A stretch of 64,000 bases of DNA, from positions 1-64,000 of the forward strand of contig NZ_JAAFGM010000016.1 of assembly GCF_012931985.1 (NCBI RefSeq), written 5' to 3'. A model generated the notes under the pieces. The model was not told the DNA's origin. It worked only from the letters and a program-made list of their open reading frames with translations, and did no database searches. Within the stretch, counting starts at the first letter, position 1. Each line of letters begins with the position of its first letter. Position numbers and translations under genes: made by a program. Below, piece by piece: positions 51,991-60,087 of the stretch. Source of the DNA: Candidatus Roseilinea sp. NK_OTU-006 (lineage in GTDB: Bacteria > Chloroflexota > Anaerolineae > J036 > Brachytrichaceae).

Positions 51991-52470
51991 ATGAGTAAAC
52001 GGAACAAGGTCGTGATCCATCCCCGCGAAGTGCTGGAGGGTGCTCCCATGCAGCAAGCCGGGGGTGGCGTCCGCGATCTAAAATTGATTTACCCTGAGAC
52101 CGGTTTTGACGCCAAAACCCTGTGTCTGGGCATTGTGGAGATTGACCCCGGCCACCATTCCCCGTTACACCGCCACAATTGCGAGGAGGTGTACTATGTG
52201 ATCCAGGGCTCCGGTGAGATCGAGAGTGACGGCAAGCGCTACAAGTTCTCGGCTGGGTGTGCCATCTTCAACCGCCCCAACACCATCCATCGGGTGTGGA
52301 ACACCGGCGACGAGACCATTCGGCTTGCTGTGGTCGGCGGCATCATGTTTGTGCCCCTGTGGCCGCGGTGGCCGACGGCATCGCCCTACGAAGTGTTCGA
52401 GGGCACATCGGCAAACGCCGAGTTGCCCAAGGGTGCCGTAAAGCCGAGCAAACGCAAGCGCGCAAAATAA
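51991..52470 (+). CDS. Cupin-domain protein
   Basis: A 159-residue single-domain cupin. Motif 1 is GHHSPLHRHNCEEVYYVIQG (two His and Glu metal ligands), and motif 2 is GCAIFNRPNTIHRVWN with the last His. Most likely a metal-dependent isomerase, dioxygenase or sugar-binding protein; no specific activity can be assigned. It starts the plus-strand group with the oxidoreductase genes and has a lysine-rich tail (KPSKRKRAK). Confidence 0.85.
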   Translation: MSKRNKVVIHPREVLEGAPMQQAGGGVRDLKLIYPETGFDAKTLCLGIVEIDPGHHSPLHRHNCEEVYYVIQGSGEIESDGKRYKFSAGCAIFNRPNTIHRVWNTGDETIRLAVVGGIMFVPLWPRWPTASPYEVFEGTSANAELPKGAVKPSKRKRAK

Positions 52471-52493
52471 CGCCGATGCTGACGGAGTGAACT

Positions 52494-53045
52494 ATGTCGC
52501 GCCGTAAAGCCAACGCGAAGAAGTCCCTGGAGCCGCGACACATCTCGGAGACGTTGGCGGCATTCGTAGATATCCTTCTCCCCGGTGATGCCCTCTTCCC
52601 GCCTGCTTCGCAGGTGGGCGCGCAGCACATACTGGCCGAACGCCTGCGCGCCCATCGCGGCAGCGATGCGGTGGAACGGCTGGTCGAGCTACTCGCAGAT
52701 GAGGGGGGCGCTTTCGCCGATCTTGCCCCGCGGGATCGCACGCGCGTCGTGCGCCGCCTGGAACGCAACGAGCCGGACCTCTTCGCATTCGTCCGCGCAG
52801 CAACCTACTTGGCCTACTACCAGCACCCGTCGGTCGTGCGCGCCGTGCGCAAGCTGGGCCACGATTACAACGAGGCGCCGCAGCCGCAGGGCTACGCGAT
52901 GCCGGCTTTTGATCCGGCGGTCAACGCCCCCAAGCATCAGCGCGGCTTCTATAAGAAGACCGAGGAGATGCAACCGGTGGACACATCGTCGCTCGCCGAA
53001 CTGCTGAGCGGACTGCCGCGTTACCCTGCGAAACGACGCTTTTGA
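52494..53045 (+). CDS. Gluconate 2-dehydrogenase subunit 3-like protein
   Basis: A 183-residue helical protein of the gluconate_2-dh3 family: ETLAAFVDILLPGDALFPPA near the start, RAATYLAYYQHPSVVRAVRKLG in the middle. Such small subunits accompany GMC-type flavoprotein dehydrogenases and assist maturation or export. The GMC gene follows by 48 nt. No Tat signal is seen here (basic start SRRKANAKKS), and no cytochrome c subunit is nearby, so the electron acceptor is unknown. Confidence 0.85.
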   Translation: MSRRKANAKKSLEPRHISETLAAFVDILLPGDALFPPASQVGAQHILAERLRAHRGSDAVERLVELLADEGGAFADLAPRDRTRVVRRLERNEPDLFAFVRAATYLAYYQHPSVVRAVRKLGHDYNEAPQPQGYAMPAFDPAVNAPKHQRGFYKKTEEMQPVDTSSLAELLSGLPRYPAKRRF

Positions 53046-53093
53046 CGCTACCGATACCAGCGACACCCTATTTGACACTACCAACACTCATCT

Positions 53094-54740
53094 ATGAACA
53101 AGCACGATCGCGTTGATGTCGTCGTCGTCGGGTCGGGCATGGGCGGGGCGGCGGCAACCAAGATCCTTGCCGAAGCCGGCCTGCGCGTTGTCTGTTTAGA
53201 GCAAGGGCGGTGGACGCGACCCGAAGATCACCCGCACACCAGCCCAGATTGGGAATGGCAGCGCATGACCAATTGGGCGACGGCTGCCAATGTGCGCCGC
53301 CGAGCGGAGGACTATCCGGTTGACACGCAGGACGAGAACCCATTGATGTGGAACGGCGTCGGCGGCTCGACCGTGCACTACACGGCCACCTGGCCGCGCT
53401 TCCGCCCGTCCGATTTTCGCAAAGGCACGGAGCATGGCTACGCGCCCGACTGGCCGTTCACCTACGAGGAACTCGCGCCGTACTACGTGATCAACGACCG
53501 CGATGTGGGCGTGAGCGGTTGGTATGGCGACCCCGCCATGCCGCCCCACGAGGCCTTTCAAACCGGCCCGCTGCCACACGGGCCATTAGGGCGTATCGCT
53601 GCGCGTGGCTTCGACCAACTGGGCTGGCACTGGTGGCCGATGCCCTGCGCGATTTTGGCCGAGGACTACGACGGTCGGCCGGCTTGCAACAACTGCGGCA
53701 ACTGCCAGAGCGGCTGCAACCGTGGCTCGCTGGCCGATATGCAGGTGACGCACTGGCCGAAGGCGATCAAAGCCGGCGCCGAGCTGCGCACCTTTGCCCG
53801 TGTGGAGCGCGTCGAGCTGGATCGCACCGGGCGCGCCAAAGGCGTGGTCTATGTGGACCTGAACACCGGCACGCGCCACATCCAGGAAGCCGATGTGGTC
53901 ATCCTGGCCTGCAACGGCATCGGCACGCCGCGCCTGCTGCTGAACTCCCAGTCCAACCGCTTCCCGAACGGCCTGGCCAACTCGAACGACCTGGTGGGGC
54001 GTTTTCTCATGCACCACGGCCTGGCCATCGTGGAGATGTGGGTGGATGAGCCGCTGGATTCGCACAAAGGCATCGTCTCCGCGGCCATGATGTGCGCCGA
54101 GTTTGCCGAGACCGACGTGAAGCGCGGCTTCATCAACGGGCTGACGATTCATATCGCGCGCTTGAACGGCGCCGGCTATCAGGCTGCCGGATCGCATTCT
54201 GGCAACGCCGCGCCGTGGGGCAAGGCGCATCACCGCTGGTTCAAGCGTCACTTTGCGCATGGGCTGTGCGCGCTCATCGTGGGCGAAGACCTGCCGCTGC
54301 CGGACAATCGCGTCACGCTCTCCGAGACGATGGTGGACTCCAGCGGCATGGCTGCCCCAAAAGTGCGCTACACGCTCCACCCCAACGACCGACGCATCGT
54401 CGAATTTGGCATCGCGCGGGCGCTTGAACTGGCTGAAGCCATCGGCGCGTTTGACGTCAAGGTCAACCGCTTTGAAACGCCGGGTCGGGGCTACACCCCG
54501 CCGGCGTGGCACTTGCTCGGCACCTGCCGCATCGGCAACGATCCGGAGACCTCGGTGTGCAATCGCTGGCACCAGACATGGGACGTGCCCAACCTCTACA
54601 TCATGGACGGCAGCGCCATGCCCACCAGCGCCGCCGTCAATCCCACCAGCACCATCGGCGCGATGGTCGTGCGCGCAGCGATGCACCTGCGGGACAACTT
54701 TGCCGAGCTGCGCCGCGCCAAACGCACGCTGCCGAATTAG
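53094..54740 (+). CDS. GMC-family FAD-dependent oxidoreductase
   Basis: A 548-residue glucose-methanol-choline oxidoreductase. N-terminal FAD motif VDVVVVGSGMGGAAATKILA; NGVGGSTVHYTATWPRF (second FAD loop); a four-Cys motif ACNNCGNCQSGCNRGS; LACNGIGTPRLLLNSQ; C-terminal HLLGTCRIGNDP and NLYIMDGSAMPTSAAVNPTS. The active-site His pair lies in the C-terminal half. The Cys cluster is found in GMC enzymes that pair with gluconate-dehydrogenase-type small subunits, matching its neighbour. Probably oxidises a sugar or polyol. Confidence 0.92.
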   Translation: MNKHDRVDVVVVGSGMGGAAATKILAEAGLRVVCLEQGRWTRPEDHPHTSPDWEWQRMTNWATAANVRRRAEDYPVDTQDENPLMWNGVGGSTVHYTATWPRFRPSDFRKGTEHGYAPDWPFTYEELAPYYVINDRDVGVSGWYGDPAMPPHEAFQTGPLPHGPLGRIAARGFDQLGWHWWPMPCAILAEDYDGRPACNNCGNCQSGCNRGSLADMQVTHWPKAIKAGAELRTFARVERVELDRTGRAKGVVYVDLNTGTRHIQEADVVILACNGIGTPRLLLNSQSNRFPNGLANSNDLVGRFLMHHGLAIVEMWVDEPLDSHKGIVSAAMMCAEFAETDVKRGFINGLTIHIARLNGAGYQAAGSHSGNAAPWGKAHHRWFKRHFAHGLCALIVGEDLPLPDNRVTLSETMVDSSGMAAPKVRYTLHPNDRRIVEFGIARALELAEAIGAFDVKVNRFETPGRGYTPPAWHLLGTCRIGNDPETSVCNRWHQTWDVPNLYIMDGSAMPTSAAVNPTSTIGAMVVRAAMHLRDNFAELRRAKRTLPN

Positions 54741-54848
54741 AATGCCGGTGAGCGCTTAGCTGACAGGCGAAAAACGTCGCGGTGCCGTTCGGCTGCCTGC
54801 CGGCTTGGCCGATGCGCTACGCCCGACCCTTGAATTTGACAACGCGAC

Positions 54849-55622
54849 ATGTCTTCTCTCCCGCTCCTCCAAGTGCAGGACCTGGCGAAGTCCTTTCGCG
54901 GTGTGCAAGCGCTGCAAGGCTATCGGCTGGAGCTGATGCCGCATGAGCTGGTCGGCGTGATCGGCCCGAACGGCGCCGGGAAGACCACGCTCTTCAATAC
55001 GCTCACCGGCGTCACTCCGCCCACGCACGGGCGAATCGTCTTCGACGGTCGAGACATCACGCGCGCATCACCCGATGCGATCTGTCGCACGGGTGTAGCG
55101 CGCACCTTTCAGAACATCCGCCTGTTCCGCCGGCTCTCGGTGTTGGACAATGTGCGCATCGGCCTACAAGCGCACGCCAAAGACCGCCTGCACGAGGCTG
55201 TGCTGCGCCTGCCCGGCTTTGCCGCGCGCGAGCGACAACTCGAGCGACAAGCGCGCGAGCTTCTCGAGATGCTGAGCCTGGCCGACTACGCCGGCGCGCA
55301 GGCCGACGCGCTGCCCTATGGCCTGCAGCGCCGGTTGGAGATCGCCATCGCACTCGCCACACGCCCCAAGTTGTTGCTGCTGGACGAGCCGGCCGCCGGC
55401 ATGAACCCGACCGAAGCGGAGTCCCTCATGCACCTGATCGCCCGCCTGCATGACGAACTCAAACTTGCCATCATCCTGATCGAGCACAACATGCGCGTGG
55501 TGATGGGAATATGCCGGCGCATCCAAGTGCTGAACTACGGCCGACTGATCGCCGAAGGCCGGCCCGAGGAAATCCAACAAGACCCGCGCGTGCTCGAAGC
55601 CTATCTCGGCGTCGCCACTTGA
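54849..55622 (+). CDS. livG: Branched-chain-type ABC transporter ATP-binding protein LivG
   Basis: A 257-residue ATPase: Walker A GPNGAGKTT, Q-loop in TFQNIRLFRRLSVLDNV, the modified signature ALPYGLQRRLEIA (LPYG.QR is typical of LivG), Walker B KLLLLDEPAAGMNP and the H-loop IEHNMRVVM. The C-terminal EGRPEEIQQDPRVLEAYLG matches LivG. First gene of the complete livGFHM order; genes are 4 nt or less apart. Confidence 0.94.
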   Translation: MSSLPLLQVQDLAKSFRGVQALQGYRLELMPHELVGVIGPNGAGKTTLFNTLTGVTPPTHGRIVFDGRDITRASPDAICRTGVARTFQNIRLFRRLSVLDNVRIGLQAHAKDRLHEAVLRLPGFAARERQLERQARELLEMLSLADYAGAQADALPYGLQRRLEIAIALATRPKLLLLDEPAAGMNPTEAESLMHLIARLHDELKLAIILIEHNMRVVMGICRRIQVLNYGRLIAEGRPEEIQQDPRVLEAYLGVAT

Positions 55623-55626
55623 CCCT

Positions 55627-56331
55627 ATGCTCAGCGTGCAAGACCTTCATGTGTATTACGGGCGCATCCACGCGCTCAAGGGGATCTCGCTCCAGGTGAG
55701 CGCCGGCGAGATCGTCGCGCTGATTGGCAGCAACGGCGCCGGCAAGACCACCACGCTGACGACGCTCTCCGGGCTGCTGCGCCCGCGCGAGGGGCGCATC
55801 CTCTTTGAAGGCCACGATCTGACGCACCTGCCCGCGCATCAGATTGTGCGCCTGGGCGTGGTGCATTGCCCGGAAGGACGCCAGGTGTTCGCGCGGCTGA
55901 GCGTGATCGAGAACCTGCGTTTGGCGGCGGCGCACCGCGCCGATCGCGATGGCGTAGCGCGCGACCTGGAGCGCGTGTACGCGCTCTTCCCCATCCTGGC
56001 CGAGCGACGCGGCCAATATGCCGGCACGCTCAGCGGTGGGGAGCAGCAAATGTTGGCGATCGGCCGCGCCTTGATGAGCCGGCCGCGCCTGCTGCTGCTC
56101 GATGAACCGTCGCTGGGGCTGGCGCCGATGGTTGTCGAGACCATCTTCCGCGTGATCGAGGCGCTGCGGCGCGACGGCGTCACCATCCTGCTGGTCGAGC
56201 AGAACGCCTACCAGGCGCTGCGGTTGGCCGACCGCGCCTACGTGATGGAGACGGGTTACATCAAGGCGAGCGGTCCGGCGCGCGCGCTGGCCGACGATCC
56301 GGCCGTGAAGGCTGCATATCTGGGAGGCTAA
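55627..56331 (+). CDS. livF: Branched-chain-type ABC transporter ATP-binding protein LivF
   Basis: A 234-residue ATPase starting MLSVQDLHVYYGRIHALKGI. Walker A IGSNGAGKTT, the LivF-specific GVVHCPEGRQVFARLSVIENL, signature LSGGEQQMLAIGRALM, Walker B LLLLDEPSLGLAP and the H-loop VEQNAYQAL. With LivG it forms the heterodimeric motor of a HAAT-family importer. Confidence 0.94.
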   Translation: MLSVQDLHVYYGRIHALKGISLQVSAGEIVALIGSNGAGKTTTLTTLSGLLRPREGRILFEGHDLTHLPAHQIVRLGVVHCPEGRQVFARLSVIENLRLAAAHRADRDGVARDLERVYALFPILAERRGQYAGTLSGGEQQMLAIGRALMSRPRLLLLDEPSLGLAPMVVETIFRVIEALRRDGVTILLVEQNAYQALRLADRAYVMETGYIKASGPARALADDPAVKAAYLGG

Positions 56332-56334
56332 ATC

Positions 56335-57234
56335 GTGCTCACGCCCGCGTATATCGCTCAGCAATTCATCAACGCCCTGAACATGGGCAGCATCTATGCC
56401 CTGGTCGCCATCGGCCTGACGGTGGTGTATGGCATCTTACGGCTGATCAATTTCGCGCATGGGGACATGATGACCCTCGGCGCATATCTGGGGTTGGCGG
56501 TGCTGACGGCTCTGGCGCTGCCGGCCTGGGCTGCGCTGCTCATCCCCATGCTCGTCGTCGGCGCGTTGGGGGTGCTCATCGAACGTCTGGCCTATCGCCC
56601 GCTGCGCGGCGCGCCGGAGGTGGCCATGCTCATCACGTCGCTGGCCATCAGCTCGCTCATCCAGAATGGCGCCACGATGACGCTGACCGCGCAACCGCGG
56701 CCGGTGCGCCTGCCCGCCGAACTGACGCAGCGCGTGGATGTGCTGGGCGTCAATTTCGCGGTGATGGACGTGGTGATCGTCGGGCTGGCCGTTGCCCTGA
56801 TGATTGCGCTGACCCTCTTCGTGCAGCGCACCACGTTGGGGATCGCCATGCGCGCGTGCAGTGAAAACGTGCGCGTCACCCAGCTCATGGGGGTGGATGT
56901 CAACCGTGTGATCGCCGTCGCGTTCGCCATCAGCGCCGGCCTGGCTGCCGTCGCCGGCGTGTTGTGGTCGGGCAAGTTTGGCCTGGTGGACCCGTTCACG
57001 GGCTTTGTGCCCGGCCTGAAGGCGTTCGTTGCAGCGGTGATCGGCGGGATCGGCAACATCCCCGGCGCCATGCTGGGCGGCTACTTGCTGGGCTTCGCCG
57101 AGGTGTTCTTCGTCGCCTTCACGCCGCCGGAAGTATCCGGCTACCGCGATGCGTTCGTGTTCGTGCTGCTCCTGGTGGTGTTGTTGGTGCGTCCGACCGG
57201 CCTATTGGGCGCGCGCGAGGTGAATCGGGCATGA
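56335..57234 (+). CDS. livH: Branched-chain-type ABC transporter permease LivH
   Basis: A 299-residue multi-TM permease with a GTG start 3 nt after livF. Motifs: QQFINALNMGSIYALVAIGL, YGILRLINFAHGDMMTLGAY, TTLGIAMRACSENVRVTQLM (cytoplasmic loop), FKAFVAAVIGGIGNIPGAML and a C-terminal RPTGLLGAREVNRA. The stop overlaps the livM start (ATGA). Confidence 0.94.
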   Translation: MLTPAYIAQQFINALNMGSIYALVAIGLTVVYGILRLINFAHGDMMTLGAYLGLAVLTALALPAWAALLIPMLVVGALGVLIERLAYRPLRGAPEVAMLITSLAISSLIQNGATMTLTAQPRPVRLPAELTQRVDVLGVNFAVMDVVIVGLAVALMIALTLFVQRTTLGIAMRACSENVRVTQLMGVDVNRVIAVAFAISAGLAAVAGVLWSGKFGLVDPFTGFVPGLKAFVAAVIGGIGNIPGAMLGGYLLGFAEVFFVAFTPPEVSGYRDAFVFVLLLVVLLVRPTGLLGAREVNRA

Positions 57235-58274
57235 AGCGCTTCGCGCCGCTGATGCTGATCGTCGTCGTGATGGGCCTGGCCGGCCTGGCGCAATCGGCGC
57301 TGAACGACTACTACCAGCGCGTGTTGTCGGTCATTGCGATCAACATCATCTTGGCCGTCAGCCTGAACCTGACCAACGGCTACAGCGGCGACTTCTCGTT
57401 GGGTCATGCGGCCTTCATGGCGATCGGCGCGTACGCGTCGGCCATCCTCACTTTGCCGGCGCGCGCCAAGGCCGTGGCAATGCCCGATCTGCCGCCGTGG
57501 CTCGCTCAGGCGGAGCTGCCGTTCATCGTCGCCGCGCTGGTCGGCGCCGGCCTGGCGGCGCTGGTCGCGTTCCTGGTGGGCATTCCGGTGCTGCGCCTGC
57601 GTGGGCATTACCTGGCCGTGGCCACGTTGGGGCTGATGGTGATCGTGCAAGTGGTGGCGCTGAACTGGCAGCCGGTCACGCGCGGCGCGCGCGGCATCAG
57701 TGGCTTGCCGCCGTTTACCACACCGTTGTGGGCCTACGGCTGGATGTTGGTCGCCGTTGCGGTCATCTGGCGGATCGTTCACTCGCCGCTGGGACGGGCG
57801 ATGATGGCCGTGCGCGAAGACGAGCTGGCCGCGGCATGCCGCGGCGTGTCGGTCTTTCGCACGCGCCTCCTGGCCTTCGTGTGCGGCGCGCTCTTCGCCA
57901 GCATTGCCGGCGCGCTGTGGGCGCACCTCATCACCGCGATCACTCCGTCGTCGTTCTCCTTTCTCATCACCTTCAACGTGGTCGCAATGGTGGTGATCGG
58001 CGGCGCGGGCAGCATCAGCGGATCGGTGATCGGTGCCGTGCTGATGACGCTGCTGCCGGAACTGCTGCGCCGCGTCGAGACGACGCTGGCCATCGGCGGC
58101 CAGCCGCTCTACGGCCTCAGCCAGATCGTCATCGCGTTGATGATGCTGGCGGTGATGCTCTTCCGCCCGCAAGGCTTGATGGGCCGACGGGAGTTGCCGG
58201 ATGTGCTGGGCGGACGGGTCGGCGCGCAACGCGCGCCCTCACCGGCGCCTGCCGAGGCTGCGGGCGAAGCGTGA
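57231..58274 (+). CDS. livM: Branched-chain-type ABC transporter permease LivM
   Basis: A 347-residue permease; ATG 57231 overlaps the livH stop. Motifs: AINIILAVSLNLTNGYSGDFSLGHAAFMAIGAY (in parts: LNLTNGYSGDFSLGHAAFM), PVLRLRGHYLAVATLGL, SPLGRAMMAVREDELAAACR and FNVVAMVVIGGAGSISGSVI. The end RPQGLMGRRELPDVLG and a Pro/Ala tail are usual. Completes the HAAT transporter; the binding protein is encoded 540 nt downstream. Confidence 0.94.
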   Translation: MKRFAPLMLIVVVMGLAGLAQSALNDYYQRVLSVIAINIILAVSLNLTNGYSGDFSLGHAAFMAIGAYASAILTLPARAKAVAMPDLPPWLAQAELPFIVAALVGAGLAALVAFLVGIPVLRLRGHYLAVATLGLMVIVQVVALNWQPVTRGARGISGLPPFTTPLWAYGWMLVAVAVIWRIVHSPLGRAMMAVREDELAAACRGVSVFRTRLLAFVCGALFASIAGALWAHLITAITPSSFSFLITFNVVAMVVIGGAGSISGSVIGAVLMTLLPELLRRVETTLAIGGQPLYGLSQIVIALMMLAVMLFRPQGLMGRRELPDVLGGRVGAQRAPSPAPAEAAGEA

Positions 58275-58578
58275 TCCCGACTCGGCGTCAGCTACCTTGT
58301 GCGGCCTGTTGCACAGTCCGACTCGAAAAGGTGATGAACGGCAAGACCCTCGGCACGTGCGAGTCCCATACGCCTTTCGCACTCCACAGGCCAGCCGCCC
58401 GAATCCTCCGCCGGCGGCGATTCCTTAGCCCGTTGGTGCGTCGGCAGCGCGGGGGGCCGGCGCCGATTGCGCGGCGGCGGTCGAATCGGTGGGAGCGGGA
58501 TGGACGGGATCGGGGTCGGGCGAAGACGCCGGCGACGAATGATCGTGTTGAGCGGATTCGGCAGCGCCTGGTAGGGAT
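58275..58578. other. Intergenic region between livM and the binding-protein gene
   Basis: About 300 nt without a supportable gene. Translations on both strands are Arg/Pro-rich and lack family similarity. The region leads into dispersed repeat copy B and then the promoter at 58714, so the binding-protein gene appears separately transcribed from livGFHM. Confidence 0.5.
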
Positions 58579-58684
58579 GCGCGGGGTCAAGCGCGCGGCG
58601 GGACCGGAGCGGGCGATGGGGTGGTCGTGAGTGCAACCGGCCTAGATACTGCCTCGCGCCTATCAGGGGGCGTTGCTTCAAACT
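58579..58684. repeat. Dispersed repeat, copy B (about 106 bp)
   Basis: Same element as 44061-44166, same orientation, about 85% identical by eye over the whole length, with both copies ending near TTCAA. Here it lies 30 nt before the promoter of the binding-protein gene, in a region otherwise free of genes. Confidence 0.7.
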
Positions 58685-58713
58685 CGCTTATAGAGACAGT
58701 ACCTGCGTGACAC

Positions 58714-58741
58714 TTGCGCGCCATGATGCGATTCCTATAAT
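58714..58741 (+). promoter_or_regulatory. Promoter of the Liv-type binding-protein gene
   Basis: TTGCGC (58714-58719), a 16-bp spacer and a perfect TATAAT (58736-58741). The transcript would start near 58748 and carry a 70-nt leader with AAGGAG at 58803-58808, 9 nt before the ATG. Confidence 0.6.
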
Positions 58742-58817
58742 TCTTCTGCTGGACGCACTCTTCCCTCCCGCGACGCAGAGAGACGCCCAGCTTTGAACAC
58801 AACAAGGAGAAAGCACT

Positions 58818-60008
58818 ATGTCCCGCACATCTCGCATATGTACGTTTACCTGTACGCTCATTGTGTCGCTTTTGGCGGCTGCCTGTGCGGCACCCCCGCC
58901 TGCTGCCCGACCCGCAGCTCCACAACCACCCGCGGCGGAAACGATTAAGATCGGCGCGCTCTACGGCGTGACCGGCGGCATGTCCTCGATAGATGCGCCG
59001 GGCATGAACGGCATGAAGCTGGCCGCCAAGCAGATCAACGCGGCCGGTGGCGTGCTCGGCAAGCAGATCGAGCTGATCGCCATTGACGGTAAGACCGACC
59101 AGACCGCCACCACGAACGCCGCCTCCGAAATGATCAACGTGCACAAGGTTGTCGCTATCGGCGGGTTGAACGACTCCACCTTCGCGCTGGCCGCCGGGCC
59201 AATCGCACAACAGGCCGGCATCCCCTTCGTCACCGCGGGCGCTACCCTGCCGACGTTGCCGGAGCAAGTCGGCGACTTCTTCTTCATGGCGCCGTTTGGC
59301 GACGACGCTCAGGCTTACGCCATCGCCGATTACGCTATTGACGACCTCGGCGCAAAGACGGCCTACATGCTGGTGGATCAAGCCTACGACTTCACCACCG
59401 CGCTGGCCAAGTTCTTCAAGGAGCGCTTCACCGGCCGCGGCGGCACGATCGTGCTCGAAGACATCTACAAGTCCGGCGACACCGACTTCTCGGCCCAGAT
59501 CGCCAAGGTGAAAGCGCTCAGCCCGCAGCCGGACGTGCTGTTCATCTCGGCCGTGCCCAGCGAAGCCGGGATCACGACGAAGCAGTTCCGCGAGGCCGGC
59601 CTGACGCAGCCGATCATCTCCGGCGATGGCTTCGACACGCCGCTGATCGCCGAGGTGGCCGGCGAGAACGCCGACGACGTGTACTACTCCACCCATGCCG
59701 GCTTGGACAACCCCGACCCGAAGGTGCAGAACTTCGTCAAGGCCTACACCGAAGAGTACGGCCGCGCGCCGGAGAACGCCTTCGCCGCATTGGGATATGA
59801 CACCCTCAACCTGATCGCCGATGCCATTAAGCGCGCCGGCTCGACCGACCCGAAGGCCATCCGCGATGCGCTGGCCGCTACGCAAGGCTTCAACGCCGTC
59901 ACCGGCCAGATCACCTACACGGAAGGCAAGCGCAAGCCCGATAAGTCGGTCACCATCATCAAGGTGCAGGACGGCAAGTACTCCTTCGTCAAGGAGATCA
60001 AGCCGTAG
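58818..60008 (+). CDS. Liv-type (HAAT) substrate-binding lipoprotein
   Basis: A 396-residue lipoprotein: signal LIVSLLAAAC (Cys23), Pro/Ala linker, then a periplasmic-binding-protein type I fold: TIKIGALYGVTGGMSSIDAP, GGVLGKQIELIAIDGKTDQT, NAFAALGYDTLNLIADAIKR and a C-terminal KSVTIIKVQDGKYSFVKEI. This is the LivJ/LivK pattern. Ligand unknown; with the adjacent glutamine-synthetase-like and amidohydrolase genes an amine, amino acid or amide is plausible. Confidence 0.93.
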   Translation: MSRTSRICTFTCTLIVSLLAAACAAPPPAARPAAPQPPAAETIKIGALYGVTGGMSSIDAPGMNGMKLAAKQINAAGGVLGKQIELIAIDGKTDQTATTNAASEMINVHKVVAIGGLNDSTFALAAGPIAQQAGIPFVTAGATLPTLPEQVGDFFFMAPFGDDAQAYAIADYAIDDLGAKTAYMLVDQAYDFTTALAKFFKERFTGRGGTIVLEDIYKSGDTDFSAQIAKVKALSPQPDVLFISAVPSEAGITTKQFREAGLTQPIISGDGFDTPLIAEVAGENADDVYYSTHAGLDNPDPKVQNFVKAYTEEYGRAPENAFAALGYDTLNLIADAIKRAGSTDPKAIRDALAATQGFNAVTGQITYTEGKRKPDKSVTIIKVQDGKYSFVKEIKP

Positions 60009-60044
60009 CACACCGCCTCGCCCGCCTCGACCGCATTACGGACA

Positions 60045-60080
60045 TTCGCGGGCGTGCGCGATCACGCCCGCGAACCTTTT
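60045..60080 (+). terminator. Intrinsic terminator or attenuating hairpin before the GS-like gene
   Basis: A perfect 12-bp stem TTCGCGGGCGTG (60045-60056) / CACGCCCGCGAA (60063-60074) with a 6-nt loop, followed by CCTTTT. It lies between the binding-protein stop (60008) and the next ATG (60088). Partial termination here would make the binding protein far more abundant than the enzymes downstream. Confidence 0.75.
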
Positions 60081-60087
60081 GTGCGTG

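Noticed and set aside
58288-58681. Minus-strand Pro/Arg-rich frames in the livM to binding-protein gap
   Set aside because: Low-complexity translation, no start signals, overlaps the dispersed repeat and the promoter region.
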